Below are positions 28,068 through 36,941 of a DNA stretch of 64,000 nt, in pieces; position 1 is the first letter of the stretch; every line of letters begins with the position of its first letter. The notes beneath the pieces are model-generated. The model made no database searches, had not been told where the DNA came from, and saw only the letters and a program-made list of their open reading frames with translations. The position numbers and the translations under genes were made by a program. The stretch comes from Macrotis lagotis. Taxonomy: Eukaryota; Chordata; Mammalia; Peramelemorphia; Peramelidae. The DNA is taken from contig NC_133660.1 of assembly GCF_037893015.1 (NCBI RefSeq), positions 286,041,078 through 286,105,077 of the forward strand, read 5' to 3'.

Positions 28068-28416
28068 GCGTGTTGGGGGGCTCCCGGCTGCGGAGGCCGG
28101 CCTGCGCCCCGGGGGGCCCGGGGGGCCCGGCGCTTGGGCCGCAGCCGGGGCTGCCTCTGCCCGGGCTCCTGGGAGGCGGGCGGGGCCCGGGCCCGCTCCG
28201 GGGGGGGGCGCAGCACGGCCCCCGGGCAGGCTTTTGGGGGGGGAGGGTTTTTTTAAAGTGTTTTTTTAATTTTTCCTCCCCTTGTGGGGGGGTGCCCGCG
28301 GGGGCGGGGCGTGCACTGCCGGGTCTCAACCTTGTTTTCTAATTTCGGGTTCGACCCCAGCCGGGGGCGCCCCGCCGGCCCCGCCCCTCCCCCACCCGCC
28401 TTTTGTACGCGACTCC

Positions 28417-28483
28417 AATAAAGACCCTTTGTCCGTTTTTTAACCCGGAATCTGTAATCCGTTCTTAGAGCTACAGAAATAAA
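28417..28483 (+). terminator. MTA2 poly(A) signals (two)
   Basis: AATAAA at 28417-28422 and again at 28478-28483, 350 and 411 nt after the stop, so two alternative 3' ends are possible. Confidence 0.85.
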
Positions 28484-28489
28484 GACGCT

Positions 28490-28965
28490 GGTTTTCTTCA
28501 GCCCTCCCGGCTCGGCTGCTCTCTGGGGGGCGGGGGGCCCCGGGGCCCGGAGTCTGGGGCCTCGGCCGCCCCCGGGAGGGAGGCCCGGGCTCGGGGCGGG
28601 GCCCGGATCCGGGGGCGGGGCGTCCGCCGGAAGCTGTCGGGGAGGCTTCTGCTACCGGAGGGGCGGAGCCGGGCGCCCCGCCCCCCTCACGCCTCTGCCC
28701 CTCGGCCGCTTAGGAATGCTTGTACGCTCCGGACCAATCCGTGACGGGCGCCGCTCAGAGCCGGCCAATCGCGTTGCCGTGTGCCGATGAAGCCCGGAGG
28801 CGGGGCTGGAGACGGCGTGCGGCCTGAGTCCGAGACCGCGGCCCGCCGGGCCAGCGGCGCCCGAGAGGGGCGGAAGTGCCTTCTTGGTTCGCGCGCCCCG
28901 GAGAGCCTCATTCCCTCTTCCGGTAGTGGCGGAAGTTGTGTCCTCCCCCGGCCCGAGCGGGAACT
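28490..28965 (+). promoter_or_regulatory. TUT1 promoter
   Basis: CpG-rich, no TATA. Two CCAAT boxes (GACCAATCC near 28733 and GGCCAATCG near 28763) and ETS-type GCGGAAGT motifs near 28869 and 28929. Typical of a ubiquitously expressed gene. The TSS is probably within the last 100 bp before the ATG. Confidence 0.7.
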
Positions 28966-31900
28966 ATGGCGGCGACGGAGCCGGACGTGCAGGCTTTGCC
29001 GCGCGGGGGCTTCAGATGCTGCCTCTGCCACGTGAACGCGGCTAATCGTAAGCGGGCGGCCCGGAGCCCCCTGCGGCCCGGGGCTCGGGGCAGGGGCAGT
29101 TCCTGGGGGGGGCTCGCGTCTGGGGACACTGAGGCAGGCGGCGCGGAGGAGGCGCGCTCGGCCCAGGCTGGCCTTGGACCCGGGCCCTCCGGCCTCTCGG
29201 AGTGAAGAGGGGGTGACTGGGGGGCGCGTCACCCCACCCAGGACTGCCCCGGGCCCCCTCCCCCGAGGGTCGCCCCACCGAAGCCAGGGCCCTTGGCGCC
29301 CCTTCCCCAGAGCCTCCTCCCGAGATGCCGCTTCCTGCCGGCCGGGGCCTCATGTCCATGCCGACGCGGCCCCCCGGCTGCCTCCTCCCTCACCTCCCTC
29401 CCTGCTTCCCCCCAGCGCTGCCCCCCAGGGCCCGAGCGGCCGGGCCTCTGACCCCGCAGCTCCCCGTCCTCTTAACTCTTGCCCATCTGCTGCCTCCCCG
29501 GGTTCAGATGGCACCGTGCCGCCCTCCTCTGTGGCCTTGTGGCGGAGCTTCCCGGCTGCACGGCCACGGCTCCCGAAGCTTCTGTTCGGCCCCCCTCGAG
29601 AAGAGAGAGCCATCCTTCTGTCTCTGCCTCCTCGCAGGGCCCAGCCTGGACGCCCACCTGGGGGGCAAGAAGCATCGCCGCCTGGAAGAGCTTCGCGCCG
29701 GTCGCCAGGCCCAGGGCCTGCGGAGCCTGTTTGTCAGCGGCTTTCCCCGGGGCCTGGATCCCGCCCGGCTCTCTGACTACTTCCAGGCCTTTGGGCCCGT
29801 GGCTGGCATCGTCATGGACAAGGACAAGGTGAGCTGAGGAAGGGGAGATGGGGGGGGGGAGGAGGGGCTCTGGGGGAGGGCTCCCCGACTGGAAGAAAAT
29901 TTCTGTGTGGCCCAATAGGGCGTGTTCGCCATCGTGGAAATGGGGGACACGGGCTCCCGGGACGCCGTCTTGTCCCAGCCCCAGCATGCTCTCGAGGGCC
30001 GTCGGCTCCGTGTTCGGCCGAGGCGCCAGAAGGAATTTCAGACCCCGGCTCCCAAGTCGCCCAGGGGGGCACCATCAGAGGATCGGCGGCTGACCCAGGC
30101 TCTGGCAGAGGCTCCCGACGTGGAGGCCCAGATGGTGAAGCTGGTGGGCCTTCGAGAGCTTTCTGAGGAGGAGAGGCAGCTGCGGGGGCTCGTGGTGGCG
30201 CTGATGCAGGAAGTCTTCACGGAGTTCTTCCCTGGTGAGGCTCACCCCACCCTCCCCGAGTGACTGTGCGGGTCTCTGCATTCTGGAGGCTTCCGTTTGG
30301 TGCCTCCCTTGTGAGCGCCTGTCCTGCCCCTTCGGTCATGCAGCTCTCGACTCTTTGAACGTGCCCTGACCTCGATGCTCTGCTCACCACCCAGGCTGTG
30401 TCGTCCGACCCTTTGGCTCCTCTACCAACGGCTTTGATGTCCACGGGTGCGATCTTGACCTCTTCCTGGATTTGGGGGACGTGGAGGGGCCGCAGGTGAG
30501 CTCGGACAGAGCCGGGTGCAGTGGGTGGGAAAAGGCAGAGCGACCTCCTTGACAGGATCCAGTCCTAGCAGTTAACGATGAGAGCTTTTGTTTTCTAGTT
30601 GTAGAGCGAACCGAGGCATAGAAATTTAAGCGACCTGCTCGTGGCCAGGCGTCTAATAAACGTCACGTCGGAAGTGGGATTTTGACTCAATCCCTTCCGT
30701 TGTTATGTCCTGCATCCGTTTCTTTACACTGCTTTACTTTAAAGTGAAAGGCTCAATGGGTAATTGGGTGGATGGATCCTTTCTTGGAGAAGTCTCACTG
30801 CCTAGGCAGGATGGGCTGTGGGGGAGCCCCCAGGGATCATTGGCCTAACTTGACAGTTTCCCCACAGGGGGACCCAAAGGCTCCGGTCTCTCCAGCGTTG
30901 GACTCTGCCCTTGCTTCTCCACTGGATCCTCAAGCCTTGACCTCCACTCCGGCTTCCCCTGTAGGCTCTCAGGCCCCAGCCTCTCCCCAGGATTCTGAAA
31001 CCCCCACCTCCTCCCTAGCTCCTCCCACCCCTGACTCGGCCCTGGCCTCCCCGCAGTCTTTGCCCCCTGTGTCACCTGTCCAGGAGGAGATGGACGAAAG
31101 GGACTTGGGGAAGGCCTGTGAGCTAGGTGGAGTCCCGAAGGGGGATCAGGGGGAGGGAGAGGCCATGCTGGAGCTTGTGGGCTCTGTCCTCCGAGGCTGC
31201 GTCCCTGGGGTGCACAATGTCCGGACAGTGCCCTCAGCTCGACGCCCCGTGGTCAAGTTCTGCCACCGGTCCTCTGGGCTTCACGGGGATGTCTCCCTCA
31301 GTAACAGGTACTATGCCCCATGGGGGGGGGCAGGGGTCTTCTGGACTTGGGCCCAGGTCTTTGTTTCTTCCTGCCCCTTTTCCTTCCTGTCCTGGAGCAC
31401 CACTGTTGCCTTCCTGCTCACTTCAGTCAATTTAGTGATCGACTGCCCTTCAGGTAGCATCCTGGGTCTTGGGGTACACACCTGGAGCAGGCCCCCTGCC
31501 CCCAGGGAGCCACCACACTACAAGGATGAAGAAACACAAAGCGGGGGGAGGTGAGGGATGAGACTAGAAGCAAGCCGAGCTGAAGCTTGGGGGGGGGCTA
31601 TGTCGGGGCCCCCACCTGCTGCATCTTCTCGGTGTCTCTCTGTTCCAGGCTGGCCTTATATAATTCACGCTTCCTGAACCTCTGCTGTGCCCTAGACAGG
31701 CGAGTCCGACCCCTGGTCTACACCCTGCGCTGTTGGGCTCAGGGACGAGGACTGACAGGTGAGGAGGTGGAGGTGGCGAGCTGCTTCCTGGGCTCCCTGG
31801 GACTGGGACCAGGGGGCTAAGTCTTGGTTCTCTGCCCAGGGAGTGGCCCCCTTCTGAGCAATTATGCGTTGACACTGTTGGTGATCTACTTTCTTCAAAC

Positions 31901-33390
31901 CCGGGAGCCTCCTGTGCTGCCTTCCCTCACAAAGCTCGCCCAGATGGCAGGTAAGCGGTCCCGGGCCCCTGGTGCCTTTGCCTTTGTCTCCTGCTGTGTC
32001 TACCCACGCCATGGCTCCCAGTGGACAGCTGGGTCTCCCGTCTTTAGCCTTTTTGTTACACGTCTTGTCCTTTGCTCACACTGCCCTTTCTCCCATTTGT
32101 CCCCAGGAGAGGAGGAACGGGTTGAGGTGGATGGCTGGGACTGCAGCTTCCCCCAGGAGGCCTCCCGTCTGGAGCCCAGTGCTAACCCTGAGCCTCTGGG
32201 TAGGTGCCCACCGGAGGAGCTCGGGAGGTTCTTGGTAGTCGCTTAGGACTGGGATGGGGGACATGGTAGATCCCATCTCTGGTCCCTTCTCTGTGAATGG
32301 ACACGGATGGACCACTCATCTTCACTGGTCCTTTCTGGCCTCCTTTCCAGTCACCCTCCTGGCCCAGTTCTTTTCCTGCGTCTCCTGCTGGGAGCTGCGA
32401 GACTCATTGCTGTCTCTGCGGGAAGGTCGGCCGCTGCCCATCACTGAGGCCCCTGCCCTCTGGGGGGTCTTGCGCCTCGGCCCTCTAAACCTCCAGGACC
32501 CTTTTGACCTGAGTCACAACGTGGCGGCCAATGTGACAGGCCGGGTGGCCGGTCGCCTTCAGAACTGTTGTCGGGAATCCGCTAATTATTGCCGAAGCCT
32601 CCAGTTCCAGCGACGCTCTCCACGGGGCCGGGACTGGGGTCTGCTTCCTCTCCTGCAGCCCAGCTCTGCCAGTTCCCTGCTGTCTGTTACTCCTATTCCT
32701 CTGCCCCCGTCCCCCTTTGTCCAGCTCTGTGCTGCTATCACCCAGGTGTTGGAGGATGCTCTGGGCTGCAAGGTAGAGCGGAGTGGCAAGAGATACAGGC
32801 CAGAAGGAACTGGAGATGGGGAGGGGAGTGCCCAGGGAGGGCCAAGTAAAAGACCAAGATTAGAGAGGGAGAAGGGGCAGGAGGGCTTCCTGTGGAATGA
32901 GGGACACCAAGGGATGGTCCTGGAGGATGGGGGTGAGGAGGGCCCCCCTGGCCCAACAGAGGAGCAGCTGCAGAGGTTTGGGCAGCTACAAAACCAAGGG
33001 ATGGAAGAGGTGGAGGCAGCCCAGGGGGAGGAGAGAAGGCCAGGCCCGGCACAGACCTGGCACTGTGCACTCTGGCACCGAGTATGGCTTGGGCGACGAA
33101 GGGTCCGGAGGCAGTTGCAGCAGCAAACCAAAGAGGAAATGAGCCGGCTGCAGGCCGAAGCTCGGGTGACCCAGGAGCTGATAGCACAGGAAAACAGGAA
33201 GCAGAGACCGGAGCCAGAGCTGGGGCAGCCTCTCCTCACCTTCACTGCTTCCGCCAACCCCACTGGCCAGTTCCTTACTCTCACCCAGCTCCAGGATCCT
33301 CAGGGTCTGTTCCCTGATCTCCATCATTTCTTACATGGTTTTCTACCTCGAACTGTTCGCAGCATCCTAGGCTGTGAGAAAGGTGACTGA
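28966..33390 (+). CDS. TUT1: Terminal uridylyltransferase 1 / Star-PAP
   Basis: Nuclear nucleotidyltransferase that uridylates U6 snRNA and, as Star-PAP, polyadenylates selected mRNAs. Exons 28966-29047, 29638-29828, 29919-30234, 30395-30495, 30868-31307, 31649-31758, 31840-31950, 32107-32199, 32351-33390; 828 codons, 827 aa (human 874). Order: matrin-type C2H2 finger (CCLCHV ... HLGGKKH, residues 16-40), RRM ([16 protein letters not shown]), catalytic core with [18 protein letters not shown] giving Asp216 and Asp218, a Pro/Ser-rich insert, the third catalytic Asp371 in HGDVSLSN, then the PAP-associated domain ([20 protein letters not shown]) and a charged C-terminal domain. The last exon is long (1040 nt). 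The region around 32790-33060, between the palm-linked core and tail, is shorter than in human, explaining most of the length difference. ATG chosen for the human-like [18 protein letters not shown]. Confidence 0.96.
29048..29637 (+). other. TUT1 intron 1
   Basis: Continuation of the CpG island, GC-rich, with long overlapping ORFs in several frames that are compositional. No other exon is supported. Confidence 0.65.
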
Positions 33391-33406
33391 AGCAAGGGGG
33401 GGAAGC

Positions 33407-33412
33407 AATAAA
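33407..33412 (+). terminator. TUT1 poly(A) signal
   Basis: AATAAA just 17 nt after the TUT1 stop codon, so the 3' UTR is extremely short. Confidence 0.85.
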
Positions 33413-33680
33413 GTACTTTTCTATGAGCTTGGACTCTGGGTCCTGACTCTGGGGCTCTGCCCTGAGCCTGGGTTACAAAGAACAGCCTTCTTTTAACTTA
33501 GCCAACTCTTAGATTTGACCCTGAGCCAGGAAGTTTTAGTTGGGGGTGAGGGGGGCTGTGCATATATTTCGTGGAGAAATGTAACCTTGGATGAGGGAAA
33601 AATGGCAGCATCTTTACTTTAACTTTTATGGCAAGGTTTCCTTCATATTTCACTTAAAAAGATTATGCTGGAACCAGAGC
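33413..33680 (+). other. TUT1-EEF1G intergenic, first part
   Basis: Ordinary AT-moderate sequence with no gene. It separates the TUT1 3' end from the L1/SINE cluster. Confidence 0.6.
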
Positions 33681-34147
33681 TAGTGACCCATTTCCTAAAG
33701 GGAGATTACAGTAGTAGATCACAAGAGATCCTAGGCTCTGCTCTGGTGGGGTTCTAGCAGGAATGCAGGGCTGGTTCAACATTAGAAAAACTAATGGCAT
33801 GATTGACCATTATTAGAGAATCAGAGCTGAAAAACATTGAGGACAAAAGGTCAAGAGTATGGGAATTAGTGTGGAGAAAATGTGAAAGCAGCCCAGCAGT
33901 AGCAGATTTCAAGTTATTACCATTTTGAAAAGGTAATAAAACAATCTGGTTGTGACTGAGCTAAGAAAAAACAGGGAGGGGGGGAGAAATTTAAGTTTCT
34001 CTGGTAAAATGTCTCAACCAAATAGGGAACTTAGTCATATTTATACACCTAAGAGGCATTCTCCAATTGGTAAATGGCCAAAGGATAGGAACAGGCAGGT
34101 TTTAGAAGAAATCAAAATCATTAATCACCTTAAAAATGTTTTAAGTT

Positions 34148-34294
34148 GGGGCGGCTAGGTGGCGCAGTGGATAGAGTATTGGTCCTGGAGTCAGGAGGAC
34201 CTGAGTTCAAATGTCCTCAGACACTTAATGACCTAGCTGTGTGGCCTTGGGTGAGTCACTTAACCCCACTGCCTTGCAAAAAAAAACAACCCTA
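34148..34294 (+). mobile_element. tRNA-type SINE with target duplication
   Basis: 'ggggcggctaggtggcgcag' head, A-rich tail after 'ccttgcaaaaaaaa'. It is flanked by aaaaatgttttaagtt (34132-34147) and aaaaatgttctaagtt (34295-34310), a 16-bp target-site duplication with one change, so the insertion into the L1 is certain. The element is close to the consensus seen in the other copies and is relatively young. Confidence 0.93.
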
Positions 34295-34311
34295 AAAAAT
34301 GTTCTAAGTTG

Positions 34312-34448
34312 TGGCAGCTAGGTGTTGCTGTGGATAGAGCACTGGCCCTGGAGTCAGGAGGACCTGAGTTCAAATGTCCTCAGACAATACTTAACTAGCT
34401 GTGTGACCTTGGGTAAGTCATTTAATCCCACTGTTGAAAAAATTTTTA
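34312..34448 (+). mobile_element. Second tRNA-type SINE, adjacent
   Basis: Begins 'tggcagctaggtgttgctgt', continues with 'ctggagtcaggaggacctga', ends in a mixed A/T tail. More diverged than its left neighbour. The left neighbour's target duplication lies immediately before it, so the younger SINE landed at or beside the older one's edge. Confidence 0.88.
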
Positions 34449-34944
34449 AAGATGCTTTAGATCACTACTGATTAGAGAAAGGCAAATTAAAATAACTTTG
34501 AGGTATTCCACACCTGATGGGTTTGACTGACAAAAAAAGGAACATGACATATGCTGTAGGTGATCTAGAAAAGCAGGGACAGGGATACCCTGTTGGCAGA
34601 GCTGTGAAGTAGTTCAGCCTTAATGGGGAACAACTGGAACTATATCCAGACTTGGACTCAACTATGCCACTGCTGGGTCTGCCCAAAGAGAAGAACCTAT
34701 TTGTACAAAAATATTTATAGTGGCTCTTTTTTAAGGGTGGCGAAGAATTGGAAATGGAGGGGTTGCCCATCTGTTGGGGAATGGGCTGGACAGGTTGTGG
34801 CAAATGATTGTGATGGAATATTGTGTTGATGGTTTCAGAAAAACCTGGAAAGACTTGGATGAAATGATGCAAAGTGAAATGAAAAGAACCAGGAGAACGT
34901 TGTACATAGTCACAGCAACACTGAGAGTCATTGAGGTGGCATCT

Positions 34945-35690
34945 CCCACCTAAAAGATTGGGACAGAAAAGGAAAATCACCATGGGGAGGATGTGGGAAA
35001 AGTGGGCCCCCAAGGCACTGTTGGTGGAGTTGTGACTGCTCCAACTTCGGGAGAGCAATTTGGAACTATATAAAACTAGTTCCGTACCCCAAAGAGATCC
35101 TAAAAGAGGGAAAAGGACCCACAGGTAAAACAATATTTATAGCAGCTCTTTTTGTTGTCCAAAAACAAACTGGAAATGGGATGTCCATTCATGGGGGAAC
35201 GACTGAACAAGTTGTGCTATGTGAATGTCATGGGACACGATTGTCCCAGAAGAAACCATGAATGGATGGATTTCAGAAAAGTCTGGAAAGCCTTGGGGAA
35301 GCGATGCTGAGGGAAGTGAGCAAAACCAGGGAACTGCACAGTTAAGAGCCTCGGTGGCCACTCAAGACAGACTCGGTCAAGTTGGTGACCCGGTGGTCCC
35401 AGACAATTCCCGGCCATCTGCATGTGGAGTCAGGGCAAAGCATTTTAAAATTGTTTTGTGTTATTTCTGGGTTTTTTTCCTTTTGCTCTGATTGTTCTTT
35501 CAGAACATAACTATATGGAAATATGTTTAATGGGATTGTGCATGGATAACCTCCATCAGATTGCTTGCTGTTGTGAGGAGCCTGGAGGCAAGGGAAGGAG
35601 GGAGAAAAAGGAGCAAAAAGTTGAAAAAAATGTTGAAAACTGTCTCTACATGGAAGTGGGGGAAAAACTAATAAAAAAAAGTGATCCATT
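34945..35690 (+). mobile_element. Second L1 3'-end copy
   Basis: Starts again at 'atggggaggatgtgggaaaa', repeating the order already seen in the preceding copy, passes 'ttggtggagttgtgactgct', 'atatttatagcagctctttt' and 'tatggaaatatgtttaatgg', and ends with 'taataaaaaaaagtg'. Part of the usual middle is missing. Its presence after the first copy means two insertions or a duplication, not one element. Confidence 0.75.
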
Positions 35691-36180
35691 GTCAAAAACG
35701 TGGCTCTTGTCAGCAATGCAATGATCTAAGACAGTTCAGGAGGATCGGCTCGGAGGGCGCTCCCCACCACCAGAGGACTGGAGACCCTGGGGCAGATGGG
35801 GGCTTTTGGCCACTTTCTTCCTTTCTTCCTCTTTTGAGAGGTAGCTCCTGTGCCTTCACACGCATGACTGGTGGGCTGCTGGTCTTGTAAGAATTTGCAA
35901 CTGAAGTGTAGACAATGAATGTTTATGTGTTTTACGTGGAATTGGGAGTTTTTTTGTCTCTATATCTCAGTATTCTTTTTTGAAAGATTTTATTTGGGTT
36001 TTACAAATTCCCCCCAGTCTCCCCCCCCCAAGGCATTCTGTCAGTCTTTCCATCGTTTCCATGTTGTACACTGATCTCAGCTGGGTGTGATGAGAGAGGA
36101 AGCGGATCTTTTGTTTTCTTTTCTTTAGTATTTAGTTATTTTCATTTTGTACAATGTTTCTTATCCATTAATAAAGTATT
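35691..36180 (+). mobile_element. Probable third L1-related fragment
   Basis: Begins with 'cttgtcagcaatgcaatgat', part of the same L1 3' region but missing from the second copy, and fades into AT-rich sequence ending near 'ttaataaagtattc'. Only the first 100 bp are convincing. Confidence 0.5.
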
Positions 36181-36289
36181 CTTGTTTAAGAGTAAACAAG
36201 AGACGTCCCCCCCCCAATATGGACTCACTTGAGCGATAAAGTAAAGGGGAGAAAACAATAAAGTTAACAAAAACACTAGTAATAATTGT

Positions 36290-36941
36290 AGGTGTGGCCA
36301 GGCGGCCAGCGGCCAGCGCCGGCCGGGGCCAGGAGCAAAGCCAGAGCCTCGAGGAAGAGAAGCCAAGGGCCGGCGGCAGGATGTGCGGCGCCAGTCCTCG
36401 GTCCGTGTCCGCGCGGCTGCCGTCGGGGCTCGGCGCGCCTGGCTCAGCGTCGGCCCGTGCAGATCCCGCCCCCGGCCCCGGCCCCGGCCCCGGCCCCGGC
36501 CCCGGCCCCGGCCCCGGCCCCGGCCCCGGCCCCGGCCCCGGCCCCGGCCGCCCCCCAGGGCTCGCCCTCGCCTCCCGAGGCCGCAGCTTTCTAAAGAACA
36601 GAAGGAGACCGAAGCCCGGGCGCCGGCCGCGCCCCCTGGCGCCCCCTGGCGGCCCCCGCGCCCGCCTCCCCTCTCCGGGGCGCGCTCGGGGCGGGGGCGG
36701 GGCGCAGACGCCGAGGAGCTCCGACGCCAACCGACCGCCCTCGCGGCCCGCCCCCGGCGCCCCGTGCGCAGGCGCGCCGCTCCCGCCCCGCCCCCTGTCG
36801 CGCGGCTCCGTCCGACGCCCCTCGCTTTGCGGCCGCGGCCCCCGCCCGCCCCCTCCTCCTCCCCTCCCTCCCCTCCCCGCCCCCCCGGCCTCACTTTGCG
36901 GCAGCGCCGACGTCCCCACCCCCTTTCACTGCGGAATCACC
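36290..36941 (+). promoter_or_regulatory. EEF1G CpG-island promoter
   Basis: Abrupt change from AT-rich repeat debris to CpG-rich DNA at about 36.29 kb. No TATA box. Contains the (GGCCCC)13 tract at 36470-36547 and a C/T-rich run at 36848-36892. Just before the ATG is 'accccctttcact' (36918-36930); EEF1G mRNAs are known TOP mRNAs, and this could be the pyrimidine start, though that would make the 5' UTR only about 20 nt. Confidence 0.65.
36470..36547 (+). repeat. Hexanucleotide (CCCCGG)13 tract
   Basis: Thirteen uninterrupted copies on the plus strand (78 nt), equal to (GGGGCC)n on the minus strand, the C9orf72 motif. All six frames stay open across it, giving Gly-Pro, Pro-Ala, Pro-Arg and Gly-Arg-type dipeptides. 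It lies 395 bp upstream of the EEF1G ATG. Confidence 0.97.

Larger units (their letters stand above)
33690..34930 (+). mobile_element. L1 fragments (ORF2 relic and 3' end), SINE-interrupted
   Basis: 33690-33965 resembles L1 ORF2 DNA ('ggaatgcagggctggttcaa', 'gattgaccattatt', 'aaaacaatctggttgtg') but is internally deleted. 34010-34146 and 34450-34930 match the marsupial L1 3' region ('ccaattggtaaatggccaaa', 'attagagaaaggcaaattaa', 'ggaatgggctggacaggttg'). Two SINEs split it at 34148-34448. No intact ORF; a dead, old copy. Family call is from recognition, without a library search. Confidence 0.75.
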
